The translations under genes were made by a program, and so were the position numbers. This document shows, in pieces, positions 1-13,328 of a DNA stretch of 64,000 nt. The notes below the pieces were generated by a model. It saw nothing but the letters and a program-made list of their open reading frames with translations. It ran no database searches and was not told the origin of the DNA. The stretch's first letter is position 1; the number at the start of each line of letters is the position of its first letter. Source of the stretch: Ciborinia camelliae (taxonomy: Eukaryota > Ascomycota > Leotiomycetes > Helotiales > Sclerotiniaceae); contig JANPYM010000011.1 in assembly GCA_025890175.1 (NCBI GenBank), positions 2,178,291 to 2,242,290 on the forward strand, given 5' to 3'.

Positions 1-1472
1 TGTATAAAAAATCATTTTAATTATCTTTTTAACACCAAGATCTTTATTATTAAAAGATTTTGAAAAAAAATTAATTTGGATAAATTTAAAAATTTTTTGT
101 TTAATTAATTTGTATATTTATACAACAATAATATTATATTCGTTTCTTATAATTGAAAATTAAATAATATAGTTTATATTAATGTACTATCAAAAACAAT
201 TAATAATTAAAAACAAATTCAAAATTTCGTTATAAATATTTTAAAAGATTTTGATTTATTTATATTTATAATAATTATATAAATATTAAATAATTATAAT
301 ATTTATATTAAATTAATAATAAAAACGTTAAAAATAAAATAGTATTTAAATTAATTCAAAATATCCAATTATTGAAATATAATAAATTTTTTTAATAATC
401 TTTGTTTAAATTAAATCGAATATTTATATTTACTTTTGGTATAATAAAACATTATTTCGAATAAAATATAAATTAAATTATATATTTTTATTAAATTAAT
501 TATTATTAATTAATTTTTAAATTATTTATTTATAAAAAAGATTTTAAAATTAAATATTTATAATATAAATAGAAAATAAGGTTTTGGCTTTATTAAAAAG
601 TTTTAATTTATTAAATAAACTATTATTTTAAATTAGGATGAAGATTAAAAATATAAAATCAATAAAATTATTCTTATTTTTTTTCAAAATAATTGTTTTA
701 AAACAATCTTGAAGTTTTAATAATAATTATTTAGAATTAAAAATATATTAATATTAATATTATTATTAATTATTTTAATTATTAATAAATTTATTATTAA
801 GTTTTTAAATTAAAATATTTATAATAATATTTAATTTTTTTGATTAATATTAAATCTTAAAATTGTAATTAAATAATATTAATATTTATTGAATCTATCG
901 CTAATTAAGTTTTTTTATAATTATAAAATATTTTAAAGTTTTATAATTAATTAAAATATAAATAAAAATCTTTATTTCTTTAAGTTTAAATTATTAATAT
1001 TTAAAAATATTAATAATAATTAATAATTTTTTATTATAAATTTTATAATTAATTTTTACTAAAAATAGAATTTAGAAGAAAAAAATTATAAAATAAAAAA
1101 TATTATTAATTTTTTAGAATAAATATTTATTATAAATATAATTAAAAAAATTTATCTCAACAATAGATTTTTTATTCTAATCAAAATATACAAAAACAGA
1201 AATTAAAATAAACAAATTTTTTAATATTTAAAATATAAATTAAACAATCTTATTTTAAATAAAGTTTTATTTAAATTTATTTTTAATGAAAAAAATTAGT
1301 AATTAAATAATTTTTAAAAAATTTCGAATAAAACGATAATAGTAATTAACAAATCCTAAAAAACTTTGTAACTTAATAATAAACGTAAAGGTTAATTAAT
1401 TTTGAATAATTTTGATTTTTTTAAAATTAATAAAAAATTTAATAAAAAAAATTATTAATTTAAAAAATTTAA
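1..1472 (-). mobile_element. Ty3/gypsy relic D, 3' part (runs off the left edge)
   Basis: This is RIP-decayed DNA with no open frame. Read on the minus strand, about 1320-1472 translates to the end of a gypsy reverse transcriptase, including the recognisable stretch LQSFLGFVNYYYRFIRNF. The upstream half of the same enzyme lies at 9447-9827, beyond the inserted element C. The break falls directly after a tract resembling the K-Y-L-G region of gypsy RT, and both sides carry TTTAA, so C inserted into D. Positions 1-1300 would hold RNase H and integrase of D, but I could not align them by eye. The 3' LTR must lie outside the window. Confidence 0.7.
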
Positions 1473-1821
1473 TATTACGGATCTAAAGGTAATAAAAATA
1501 AAAGAAATGTTTAGATATAGAATTCAGGCTTAAAGCTGATATATTGGCAATCGTTAATGTTCGATATCGATTGATAGTGAATTTTTAGTATAATATTTAA
1601 TTTGTAAAATATTAATATATATAAAACAAATTTATATAATTAAGTAAAGGGGTTTTGGAAGTTTGTAAAATTTTATATTAAATGGGATATTATTATTTAA
1701 ATGGTGATTAATAGTGTATTATTAATTATTTAAAAAATAATAAAAATTTTATTTAAAAAATAATAAAAAGTTTTAAAATTATTATTAATTTAATTAATTT
1801 TTTGTATTTTTTATTTTAATA
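1473..1821 (+). repeat. 5' LTR of gypsy element C
   Basis: A 349-bp copy matching 9098-9446. It begins TATTACGG, which corresponds to a TG-starting LTR after a G-to-A change, and ends TTAATA, where the partner copy ends TTAACA. Confidence 0.85.
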
Positions 1822-4148
1822 ATTTTTTTTATTTTATTTAAAAAACAATTTATTAATTAGATTAATAATATTTAAAATGGTATTAGAAATAAAAAATATT
1901 TTTATATTTGTTTGGCAAAATATTAAAATTAATAGTATATAAAGTAATATTATTGGTGGATCTTATATATATTAATAAAATATAAATTTTTTTTTAAAGT
2001 TTAAAAAATTTTTAAGGGAAAATCTTTATAATATTTTAAAACGATAAATATAAAATATAAAAAATAATATAAAAATTATAAATAAAATTATAACCCAATT
2101 TATTTAAATATAAAAAATCGTTAAAATATTAACAATTTTTAATAATATATTATTTGTTTGTTTTGGATTAAATATTAGACTTTTAAAACTTCAAAAGTTA
2201 TTTTGATATAAAAAAGCAAATATTTTTTAAATAAAGGATTTTTTTTTTTTAAATTGAAATAATATTTTGGAATAATAATAAATATTATTTTTTTATTAAT
2301 ATTTAGAAAATAAATTATATAATATAATATTTCGAAAAATATTTTTTGGTAATATAATATTAATTTATTAATATAATTTAATTAAATAATATTATATAAA
2401 CAAAATTTAAAGAATATATATATAATATAATTCTAAATAAAAAAAATTGATAATATATAATAATTATTTAGATATTAAAAACTAAATAATACCTAAAACA
2501 AAATATAAATAATTTTGTTTCCTATTTAAATAATTTAAAAAAAAATATAAAATATAAAACGGATAGTATATATTATAAATAATTATTTATTAATTTTCGG
2601 CCCCAATATAAATAAAAAAATATTTGAATTTTTTTAATAACCCGAAATTTAAGAAAAACTTATAAAATAAGTATATAGATTGAAAAATATTAATTAAATA
2701 TATCGCTTTGTCAATATTACAGATTATTATTTCAAAAAAATATACAATACTTTATTATATTATCCAAATTTTACTTAATTTTTTTATAAATTATAAAAAA
2801 ATAATAAAAACATTACATTAACAAAATCTATCAAAATTAAAACAAAATTAAATTGAAAAACTATATAAAAAAACCAACTAATAAAAAAAACTTAATATTA
2901 AAAATATCAAAAAAAATTAATAAAATATTATTAATACCAACAAATAGGCTATTACATTATTATTTATAAAAATCTATTTAAATATTAACATTATCAAAAA
3001 AGATATTTTGGAAAAAACTATTCCAAAAAAAGAATAAATTTATATCAATAAAAAAATATTAAACTTTTTTGATAAAAAAATAATAAAATATATTGATAAA
3101 AAAATAATGAAATTTAATAATTGTTTTAAACATTTTTATAATTTTAGGTTTAAATAAAAAAAAATATATTATTATTATTATTATTATTATATTTAAATTA
3201 AAATATTGATTAATAATATTTTATTGTTTTATTAATTCAAATATTTAAATTAATATAATTTAATAAAATAAATGTATTAAATAGGATTGGGAATTTATAT
3301 TAAAAAAAAATATATCTTTAATATTTATATTAAAAATTTATATTTTTATTTATAAAGATTATTAATTTATTATAAAAATAATAAATATATTAAAAAATAA
3401 AAAAATATATATTTATTAATTTATTTTGATTATTTTGAATTTTTTTTATATAAATATAATTCTGGATTTTTTATAATTAAAAACAATAAATTTTGAAATC
3501 GATTGATAATCAATAAAATTTCGTTTTTAATTTGATTTAAAATTTATTAAAATTATTTTAATGTAAAAAACTTATTAGAAAATAAGTAAAGGAATGTTAA
3601 TTTTAATTTTATAATTAAATCAAATATTTAGTTTTAGAAGAATATAAATAAAATATAAAATTTTTATTTTAAAGGTTTTTGATATTTTAAATAAATATAA
3701 GGATTTAAAACAAATTTTTTTAAAAAAAAAAAATAGATTATTATTTAATTATTATTTAATAAAATATTAAATCGAATTAAAATTAAATATTATTTTTTTA
3801 TAAAGCCCAATATATATTTTTTTAAAAAAGAAATTATTAGTTTTAAAAAAATATTTAAAAAAATATTAATTAAAAAAATAAATTTATTATTTAATAAGTT
3901 TTGTTAAAACCCCAATTATATTTGTTTTAAAAAAAAATAAAAATTATTAATTATATATCGATTATAAAAAATTAAACTAAATAATTAAAAAAAATTGAAT
4001 ATTTTTATTTTTAATTAATAAATTTTTTAATTGATTATAAAAAAATATTATTTTTATTAAATTAGATTTAAAAAATATATATTATTAAATTCAAATTTGA
4101 GCAAAAAACAAATAAAAAACAATATTTTGTATTTGTTATAAATAATTT

Positions 4149-4560
4149 GAATATTTAGTTATGCTATTTGGTTTTACAAATATTTCTATTATTTTTCAAA
4201 TTTATATTAATTAAATTTTTATAAAATTAATAAATATTATATATATAATATATTTTAATAATATATTAATTTATTTAATAGATATTTAATAATATATTAA
4301 TAATATTTATTAAATATTCAAAAAACTAATTATTTATAAACTTTATATAAAATTCAAAAAATATATATTTAATAATAAAAAAATCAAATTTTTAGGATTT
4401 ATAATATCAAACAATAATATTACTATAAAATTTAATAAAATTAAGATTATTATTAAATAATTTATCCCTAATATTTTAAAAAAGGTTTAAGTTTTTTTAG
4501 ATTTTATAAACTTTTATTAATAATTTATTAAAAAGTATTCAAAAATAATTAACAAAATAA
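4149..4560 (+). pseudogene. Reverse transcriptase fragment of gypsy C with both catalytic Asp codons changed to Asn
   Basis: One uninterrupted frame phase carries the gypsy RT palm. 'EYLVMLFGFTN' is encoded from 4149, the active-site box reads YFNNILIY at 4251-4274, and KIKFLGFIIS follows from about 4383. These correspond to the EYLVMPFG, Y-x-DD-I and V-K-F-L-G boxes of Ty3/gypsy RT. Several in-frame stops occur, mostly TAA where Q or W codons are expected. The two metal-binding aspartates are both AAT (4257-4262), as expected from G-to-A changes. The phase is kept from the palm to the connection region, so decay was by substitution and not by indels. Confidence 0.8.
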
Positions 4561-5769
4561 TAATATTATTTAAAAAAATTAAAAAAAAAAAAATTATAAA
4601 TATTTTTGTATAGGGTATAAAGGTATAAATATTTTTCGAAATATTAAAAACAATATTTATTACCACATTGATATTATAATATTTTCAATTGAATTTTAAA
4701 ATAATAATTAAAACAAATATATTAAAATTTATTTTAAAATATATATTTTTTTAATTATTTAAAAAAAAATCCGATTTAAAAGAATTATTGTAATAATATT
4801 TTATAATATTTTATTTTAAAAAATTAAATTTTATAGAATAACATTATATAATTTATAATTAGGAATTATTAATAATATATATTATATTTTGTAAATAGTA
4901 ATATTATATTATAAACAATTATTATATTATTATTATAAAAATAAATTATAATAATTTCTAATATTTTATAATTAAAAAAAAAATTAAATAATAAATAAAT
5001 TAAATAAATTAAAATATTTATTATATATAATTTCAAAATTAAATATAAAATTAAAAAATCAAATTTAATAAATAAATTATTGAGATAATCAAATTATTTT
5101 AATAATTTGAAAAATAATAATAAAATATTTTTAATATTAAAAAATAAATTAAAAAATATAATAATTTTGATTAAAATATATTATTATTTAAATATAAAAT
5201 AATTATTTTTATAAAATATTATAAGTTTTTTTTAAAAAAAAGGGAATTATTTATTTTTTTGTAATTTAAAAAAATTATTAATGAAGATTGATTGTAAATA
5301 ATCGATATTTTATTAAATAATTAATATTATGGTTAAAAACAAAATAATATTAAATATTATATTAAAATTTATAAAAAATATTTTATTATAATTATAGGAA
5401 TATAATGAATTTATAAAAAATAAAGAATATATTAAATAAAAATAAAAATTTGTTGAAAATATTTTATTATAATAAATAAATATTAAAGAAATAATTATTT
5501 ATAATAAGGTTATTTTTGTATTATTGAATTTTGTTATAAAAATAAAGATTCTAAAGGTTTATTATAATAATCTAATAAAAAAATATTAAGATATAAAAAA
5601 AACGTTAAAAATATTAAAAAGAAAATATTTCTAATAAAATATAAAAAAAAATATTAAAAAATATATTAAGATTTATATGATATATTAATGTTTGATAATA
5701 AAACATTATTAATTATATGGCGAGTTAAAAACATTTTTTCTTTTTATAAAGTCTTAAAAAAAAATAATT

Positions 5770-6240
5770 ATGGATTTTATTACAAATTTATTTTTTTCAA
5801 AAATTAAAAAATATATTTATAATGTAATTTTTATAATAATTAATAAATTTATAAAATTAATAAAATATATATTTATTATAAAAATTATTAATTTATTCAA
5901 ATTAGTAAAAATATTATTTGTATATATATTTAAGGATTTTAATGTGTTAAAAGGTATTATTTCAAATAAAGGGTTGCAATTTATAAGTCACTTTTAAAAA
6001 AGTTTAATATTTTATTTTTATATTTGTTGAAAATTATTAATAGTATTTTATTTTTAAATTAATGAGTAGATTAAATAATAAAATCAAAATTTTATATATT
6101 ATATTATATATTATTTAAATTAAAAATAAAATAATTAAATATTATTACTATTTTTAACAAAATTTATATATAATACTAATTGATATAATATAATAAAAAA
6201 AATTTTATTTAAAATAATATATAATTTTCAATTTATATTT
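5770..6240 (+). pseudogene. Integrase core fragment of gypsy C
   Basis: An open stretch of 75 codons at 5770-5997 encodes a gypsy integrase core. 'MDFITNLFFSKIKKYIYNVI' covers the first catalytic region, where N replaces the expected D. 'GIISNKGLQFISHF' covers the second, where N again replaces D. After the TAA at 5995-5997 the same frame resumes into a decayed Q-N-x-x-L region, up to about 6240. The residues lost are those expected from GA-to-AA changes. Confidence 0.75.
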
Positions 6241-9097
6241 AATTATATTAATAAAAATATTAATATAAAAAAGAAAATATTAATAGCCTATAAAAAAATC
6301 AAAATTCTAATAAAAAAACAAAAAAAGCTTAAAGAATTTTGGTAAAAAATAATTACAAAAAAAACTTAAAAAAATATTTCAATAGGATATCAACAATTTA
6401 ATATTAATAATTTAATAATATTTAATACAAAGAATATCAAACAATTAAAATTCAAAAAGAAATTTTTAAAACAATTTATAAGGTTATTCACAATCATCAA
6501 TATTATTTTAAATAAATAATCATATAAATTAAAACTATTTTTTATTTATAAAATATATAATATATTTTATATTTCTTTATTAAAATTATAATACAAAAAA
6601 AAAAATATCGTTAATTTATCATTATTTAAAAAAATAAAAAAAAAACTAAAATATAAAATAAAAAAAATCTTAATATATTGAAAAAAAAGAAAAGGAATAT
6701 AATATTTAATTTAATAAAAAAATTATATTTTATTGAAAAATATATAAAAATTAGGGAAGAATCTTTGAAATTCAAATATAATTCTAAATAATTATTTTAA
6801 TAAAAAAGTATTATTAATATAATATTGATAGAAATAAATAAAATATTATAAATAAAAATAATTTTGAATAATTTATATATTATTATAAAAATATTATAAA
6901 TAAGAATAATTTCGAATAATTTGTATATTATTATAAAAATATTGTAAATAAAAATAATTTCAAATAATTTATATATTATTATAAAAATATTATAAATCGA
7001 AATAATTATAAAGATTTGTATATTATTATAAAATTTGATAATTAAAAGTTAAAAATTATTGATTAATTAATAATAAAGTTATATTTATAAGGAAAAAAAT
7101 ATAAAAAAAAAATTTATTTGTTTTTATTATTAAATTATTAAAAGATTTTGTATTTTTTTTATTATTGTTTAATAATTTTAAATAAAAAAAAATTATTTTT
7201 ATTAATAATATTTAAATTATTATTAAAAAAAAATTTTAAAAATTGATAAAACAAATTATATATATATTGATTTTTTTTGGCAATATATTATTAAAATTTA
7301 TAAAAGATATAGGGTTTAAATAGGGAATCATTATCAATTGATAGTGAAAAATAAATATTCAATAATAAATTTTTATTAAAAAATAAAATAAAATTAAAAA
7401 ATTAAAATTTTAAAAAAAAATAATTAATTTTTGATATATATTAAAAATCGATTATTTATTAAATAATAATATTTTTATTTATATTTATATTTATATTATT
7501 AAAAAAGTTAAAATTGGAAAACAAAGAAAAATTAGAAATAATATTTTGAAAAGATTTATAAATTTTATATTTTAAAAAAAAAGGGGTATATATTAATTAT
7601 TTAATATTTGAAAAATTATAAAAAGTTAAAATAAAACGAATAATTTAAAAGTTAAAAAACTTTGAAAATAATTAAAAGGGTTTAAAAAATTTAATTTTTA
7701 AAAATTTTGATTTAAAAGAATTGTTTTTTTATTAATTTTTATTAAAAAATAATTTAAAATTTAATTTTTTGAAAATTTGAATTTTTTTTAAAAAATAAAA
7801 AAAAATGTTTTAAATAGAAATATTATTTTTTGAAACAATCTTTTTTTTATTTTTTATAGTAATTTTTTTTTTTTTTTTTTTTATAAAAATAAAAAAAACA
7901 AAAAGGATAATTGGGACAAAGATTTTTGCTTTTTTTTTTAATAAATCTTTATTATCCAAATTAAAGCTTAATATATTTTCAATCTTTATATTCTTAATTT
8001 TTTTAATTAAAAATAAAAAATATATTTGTATATATTAATTAATAATTAATGGATAGATAAAAAGTAATTTATAAAATATTAATAGATATTTAATAAATTC
8101 GTTAAGATTATATTTATATTGAAAAAAATAAATATTATGATTATAATAGCCTTTTTAGTATTATAAGGTTTATATATTAAACTAGTATGTTTCGTTTTGC
8201 GAATTATAATAAAGATAGTCGAAATATATTTTTTTTGATAAAAAACAAAGCAATTCTATATTTTCTGTTTTTTAATAAAATCTAATTTTATATCATTATA
8301 TTTTTGTTAATAACAAAACAATCGATTAATATTAAAATAAAATTATTCGAATAATAGATTGTAAAGCTTTCTTTTATAAATATATTCGTTATATAATAAT
8401 AAAAAATTATTAAAAAATAAATATTTCTAATTTACAATATTATTTTTTTTTAATATTTTTTTGGTTTTGTAAAAATTGATTAATTTTATATAATAAAAAT
8501 AAATAAATTTAATAAAAATTATAAAGATATTTACAAAATGTTAAATAATTGTTATAAAAAAAATAGAAAAAAATATAATATTAATAAAAAAATTAATTAA
8601 AAAAAGAATATAAAAAGATATAAAAAATAGTATTAATAAAAATTGAAGATTTGAATTTTAAATTATAAGAATAAAAAGAATATAAATATTTTAAATAATA
8701 AAAAATATAAAATTTAATTATCCAATAAAAAAATTAATAAAGTTTTTATTTCTTTATATTAAAAAAAGAATTTTAGGTATAAAAATTTTAAAAATAAAAT
8801 TATTAAAATAATTTTTAATATTTAATTAATATTCGTTAAACATTCATAAAATCTTCAACAAATCAAAAAAAATAAAGTAATACAAATATATAATACTAAA
8901 ATATATTTTATTTAAAATCAATATTCTATTAATAATATAAATTTTAAATTAATAAAAATAAGTTATTGTTTAATAATTGTTATTTGTATAAAAAAATAAT
9001 TATAAAAATATAAATCGAAAAAATGTTTTAATATATATAAACAATAAATTTTAATAAATAAGGTTTTTTGAATAAAACGTTTTAAAGAAAAAAACTT

Positions 9098-9446
9098 TAT
9101 TATAAATTTAAAAATAATAAAAACAAAAAAAATATTTAAATATAAAATTTAGATTTAAAGTTAATATATCGATGATTGTTAATATTTAATATTAATTAAT
9201 AGCAAATTTTTGGTGTAATATTTAATTTGTAAAATATTGATATATATAAAACGGATTTATATAATTAAGTGAAAAAGCTTTGGAAATTTGTAAAGCTTTA
9301 TATTAAGTAGAATATTATCGTTTAAATAGTGATCGATGGTATATTACTAACTATTTGAAAAATAATAAAAATTTTATTTAAAAAATAATAAAAAGTCTTG
9401 AAGCCATTATTGACCTAATTGATTCCTTACATTTTCTATCTTAACA
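9098..9446 (+). repeat. 3' LTR of gypsy element C
   Basis: A 349-bp partner of 1473-1821. It ends TTAACA, keeping the canonical CA, and is followed by TTTAA, the target duplication. Confidence 0.85.
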
Positions 9447-9827
9447 TTTAATTTATAAAACATTAAATTTGTTTTTTTTAATATTGATTTAAAATTTAAT
9501 ACATTTTAATTATTTAAAAATCTTTATTATATAAATTTAATATTCCTTTTTAATTTAATTAAAAATAAAAATATTATTTATATAAATAATATAAAAGATA
9601 TTAAAATATTTTAATAATATATTATTAATATATTATTAAAAAATAATTGGTTTTTTGTAAAATCTAAAGGGAAATATTAGATTTTTATAATTTTTTATAA
9701 ATGTATAAAAAATGATTAAATCCTTATTTTCCGGGGTAATTATATAAATGTAATTAAAAACGTAATAAATATTAAAACGAATTAGAAATTTATTATTAAT
9801 TATTAAAAAAATAATATTATTAATCAA
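9447..9827 (-). pseudogene. Reverse transcriptase fragment of gypsy D, cut by insertion of element C
   Basis: The minus strand is open for 63 codons (9827 to 9636) and ends in 'FPFRFYKKPIIF', which matches the F-P-F-G-L-Y-x-A-P-A-T-F box of gypsy RT. The same frame continues through stops to YINNIFIF at about 9561-9584, the Y-x-DD-I-L-I-F active site with both aspartates changed to asparagine. It then runs to the insertion point at 9447. The rest of the domain resumes on the minus strand at 1472. RIP has hit both gypsy elements at the same functional codons. Confidence 0.75.
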
Positions 9828-12800
9828 AAAAAATAGATATTTATTTTTTCAAAAAATAATATTAAATTATTAATAATTAAAATAAAAATATATATTTTTT
9901 TTTAATTGTTTAATAAATATAATTAAAATTGTATATAGAATAAAATTTATAATAATAAAATTTTTAAAAAAAATTTTAAAAATAAATTAATAAATTTTAT
10001 TAAATTTAATTTATAATATTTTGTAAAAACAAAAAATTTAATTTAATTTTTTATTTTTTTTAAAAATTATATAATAATTAAAATTGAATTAATAAAAAAA
10101 TAAAATATTAATAATAAAAAAAAAAAATATATTAATATAATTGAAAAAATAAATAAATAGAAAGTTTTTTAAATTAAAATTTTTTATTATATTTTTATTT
10201 TATTAATTTATAATATTTTGTATAAAAATTGTAAAAATTTTGATGTTGTAATAATAATAAAAAATATAAAAAATATAAATATTGATTATAATAATTTAAG
10301 CAAATTTGTTTTTGAAAATTTAATTAGAAAAATGGTTATTATTATTTATAGAAAAAAGTATATAGTGGATATTATTTTAAAATAAAGTTTTAATAAATTT
10401 GATATGGTTAAATTTTTTTCGAAATAAATTTTGATATTTAGGTTTTTTAATTAAAAATTTTTTATAGATTTATTATAAGTGGTTTTAATAATATTAAAAT
10501 TTATTTTATTTTTTAAGGGTAATAAATTAATTATTATTAAAAAAAAAAAAAAATTATTTAGTTTTTTTGTTTTTAAAAGTAAATAAAAAGTTATTATTAA
10601 TAATATTTTTTGCAAAAATATAGGGAGGGATTATAAAATTGATAATTATAATAAGATTTAAAATATTTATTATAGGATTAAATTTATAAAAATAATAATT
10701 ATTAATAAATTTTAATTTATAGGTAATAGGGTTAGGGATATAATTATAGATTATAAATTAATTAATATTGATAATAAATTTCTAAAATTGTATTTTAATA
10801 ATCAAAAAGTATATGGTAAATTATTAATGAAGATTGAGCTTTATCTTAATTTCGATATAGTGAATAATAGAAGGTAAATTAAAATTATTAAAAATATAAA
10901 TAAAAAATAATTTAAAAAAAGTTAAAATGTTAATATTTTTAATAAATAAAAAAAATTATATAATTTTATAATTAATAAAATTATTATTTAAAATATATAT
11001 ATTAATTAATATTTAAAAATATTTTTTATTTTTTTTTAAAATATAATTTAAAATAAAGAATTTGTTAAGGGTATAAAAAATGCTTATAATTTTATAAAAA
11101 CAATTATTATTAAAAAAATAATAGAAAAAAAAAATTAATATATTATATAATAAAAAAAAAGTTTAAAATATAATTAAGAGATAAAATTATTTTCAAAACA
11201 ATTTTTTTAAAGATTTTTAGTTTTTTAATATAAAATTTGTAATAAAAGTTATAATTGGAATTAGATTTATTTTGATATTAGTAATAAAGGTTTTAAAGGC
11301 TTTAAGAATTGTAATGTGGTTTATAAGATTTTTGATAAGTTAAAATCAAAATTTTTATAAACAATTTGTAATTTTGTAATTGAATTAAAGGTATTTAAGA
11401 TAAAGTTTGTTATTATAAATAATTTGTTTTTGTTTTTTAATGTAAAAAAAAGTTTTTTTTTTTTTAAAATTGTTAAAACTTTTATTATTATTTTTAAATA
11501 TATTAATAATAAAAGTTGAGAAAAATTGATTTTTAAATAAAATATTAATAATTATAAATTTTAAGAAAGATAAAATATAGAAAAAGTTTTATATAAAATA
11601 AATAATTTTAATAATTTAAATATTTTTATTAATTTAATAAAATTTAATAATTATAAAATTAAAATTATAAAACAATTTATTAAAAATTTTATTAAAATAT
11701 TTTTTGTTTAATTTAATATATAAATTATATTATATAATTTTATTAAAATAATAAAGGTAATATATAAATTTTTTGAAATTAAAAAAAAATAATATAAATA
11801 ATTAAATATTTTAAAAAAGCTTTATTATATTTGTTTTAGTATAAATTAATTTATATTTATTATTATATATTTTATTGAGGGTTATAAAAACGATATTAGG
11901 TATAAAAAATTTGTTATTTCAAATATTAAAAAAAATAAGTTTATAAATATTATTAATAATATAATTAAAAATATATTAGATATAATATTTATTATTATTA
12001 AATAAATAAGAATTAATATTAAATTTTTTATATATCTTATTATATCAAAAATCGAAGTTTTAAATAAATTAATTTAAAATTTATTTATTTTAAAATTTTT
12101 TAAAATCAATAATAATCTATAATTTAGAAATATATATAATAATATTAAAAACAACAAATTATTAAAAATATATATTAACTTAAAAATCATTAAAATATTT
12201 TTTAATTATAATATAATTGTTAAAAATATAATAAAGATTATTTTTTAATTATAAAATTTAAATATAAAAAAAATTATATTAATTAATTATATTAAAAAAA
12301 GATTATAAAATATTATTATTTTTTTTAATTTTATTAATTTTAATATTTAGTTTTTTAATAATAATAATTAAATTATTAATATATTATTTATAATTATTAA
12401 ATTTTATAAAAAAATTTAAATAAATTTATTTTTAAAAATTTATTTTATATTTAATATTTTAAGTAAAAATATAATATTTTTATAAAAATTAGATTATTTA
12501 ATTTAATATTTTTATAAACTTAAAAATTATAATAAATTGAAATTAAATTTTATTTAATTATTTTTAAATAATAATAAATATAATATTATTAAATTGATTA
12601 AAAATATTTATTTTAAAAATAATAAAATAATAATATTTAAAATTATTATTATTAATATTATTAGTTATAATAAATGAATCGAAATAAAAATAAAAAAAAT
12701 TAAAAAAAATAAAAAAAAAATATAAAAACAATTAATTTAAAAAAATAAAAAAATAAAATAGAATATTTAGCTTTATTATGTAAAATAAAAAAATTGGGAT

Positions 12801-13045
12801 AGATCTATAATTAATTAAGGTTATTAATAATATTTATATATTAATACAAAAATTTTTAAAATAAAATTTTTTAATAATTTTGAATAAAAAATTAATTTTT
12901 TTTTTTTTTTTTTAAATCTTTAAAAAATATAATTAAGAATCTAAATTGTATTATAAAAATGATTTAAAGATTTAATAATTTTAAAAACTAAAATTTATAT
13001 TAATAAAAATCTAAATTTTAATGTTAAAAGAAAATATAGGATAAC

Positions 13046-13223
13046 TAAACTTTATATAAATCTAGGTAGTTGTATTGAACTGGCGTTAGTGCCTAGTGCA
13101 TAGTACTAAGCGAGTACTATGCCTAGAACCTAATACTATAGGAATGAAGAGCATTCACTACCAGGCACGTGATCGTAGGTCACGTGCTAGTCACGTGACC
13201 CGTACCCCTGTAACTTCGTCACA
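13046..13223 (-). repeat. Putative 5' LTR (unmutated part) of gypsy D, with CACGTG cluster
   Basis: This sequence of normal composition directly abuts RIP-decayed DNA. On the minus strand it begins TGTGACGAAGTTACAGG and leads to TATATAAAG near 13057. It contains three CACGTG hexamers within 13165-13199; a fourth lies downstream at 13476-13481. It also contains a 10-bp-arm palindrome at 13098-13122. The TG start, promoter-like box and position at the upstream edge of D argue for an LTR. The partner LTR is outside the window, so the boundaries are not proven; the U5 side toward 12.9 kb is too decayed to define. Confidence 0.4.
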
Positions 13224-13232
13224 AGCCTAAGG

Positions 13233-13270
13233 TTTAAAATACTACGTCGCCAACGTCGTAGTATTTTAAA
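13233..13270. repeat. Perfect 14-bp inverted repeat (hairpin)
   Basis: The arms 13233-13246 (TTTAAAATACTACG) and 13257-13270 are exact reverse complements around a 10-base loop, just outside the proposed LTR of element D. Function is unknown. Confidence 0.7.
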
Positions 13271-13328
13271 ACTTTTAGTTATACTTTCATTATACTAATA
13301 TACTAAAATCAATATAAAACCTTCAAAT

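Larger units (their letters stand above)
1473..9446 (+). mobile_element. Complete but RIP-degraded Ty3/gypsy LTR retrotransposon C
   Basis: The element is bounded by two 349-bp direct repeats that align without gaps at a constant offset of 7625 bases and differ almost only by G/A and C/T transitions. It is flanked by a perfect 5-bp duplication TTTAA (1468-1472 and 9447-9451). Plus-strand translations give reverse transcriptase at about 4149-4560, integrase at about 5770-6240 and a C-terminal gypsy-like tract with 'YKLKLFFIYKI' near 6530. The order RT then integrase defines Ty3/gypsy. All frames contain stops and the RT active-site aspartates are lost, so it cannot be autonomous. Gag should lie at about 1.9-3.8 kb but is too decayed to delimit. 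Confidence 0.85.
9447..13223 (-). mobile_element. Ty3/gypsy relic D, 5' part
   Basis: On the minus strand this holds the upstream half of the gypsy element whose downstream half is at 1-1472. The RT fingers and palm are readable at 9447-9827. From 9.9 to 13.0 kb the DNA is A/T-rich with G kept and C almost absent on the plus strand over long stretches, for example 10.1-11.6 kb. Protease and Gag should lie here but could not be read. Two plus-strand tracts, near 10220-10385 and 11225-11430, stay open for 30-55 codons but match no family I know. The 5' end is placed at 13223 because the minus strand there starts TGTGACG, followed by a CACGTG-rich tract and a TATATAAAG box, as in an LTR. Confidence 0.6.

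Noticed and set aside
5770..5997. 75-codon frame as a stand-alone small protein gene
   Set aside because: It is the integrase core of gypsy element C with catalytic Asp-to-Asn changes.
10220..11430. Plus-strand protein-like tracts in 10.2-11.4 kb as a separate transposon gene
   Set aside because: They lie within minus-strand element D, in strongly C-depleted DNA where openness can arise by bias; no family match is evident.
1..13045. Mitochondrial DNA insertion as the reason for extreme A/T content
   Set aside because: No mitochondrial genes or tRNAs are seen, whereas gypsy domains, LTRs and target duplications explain most of it.
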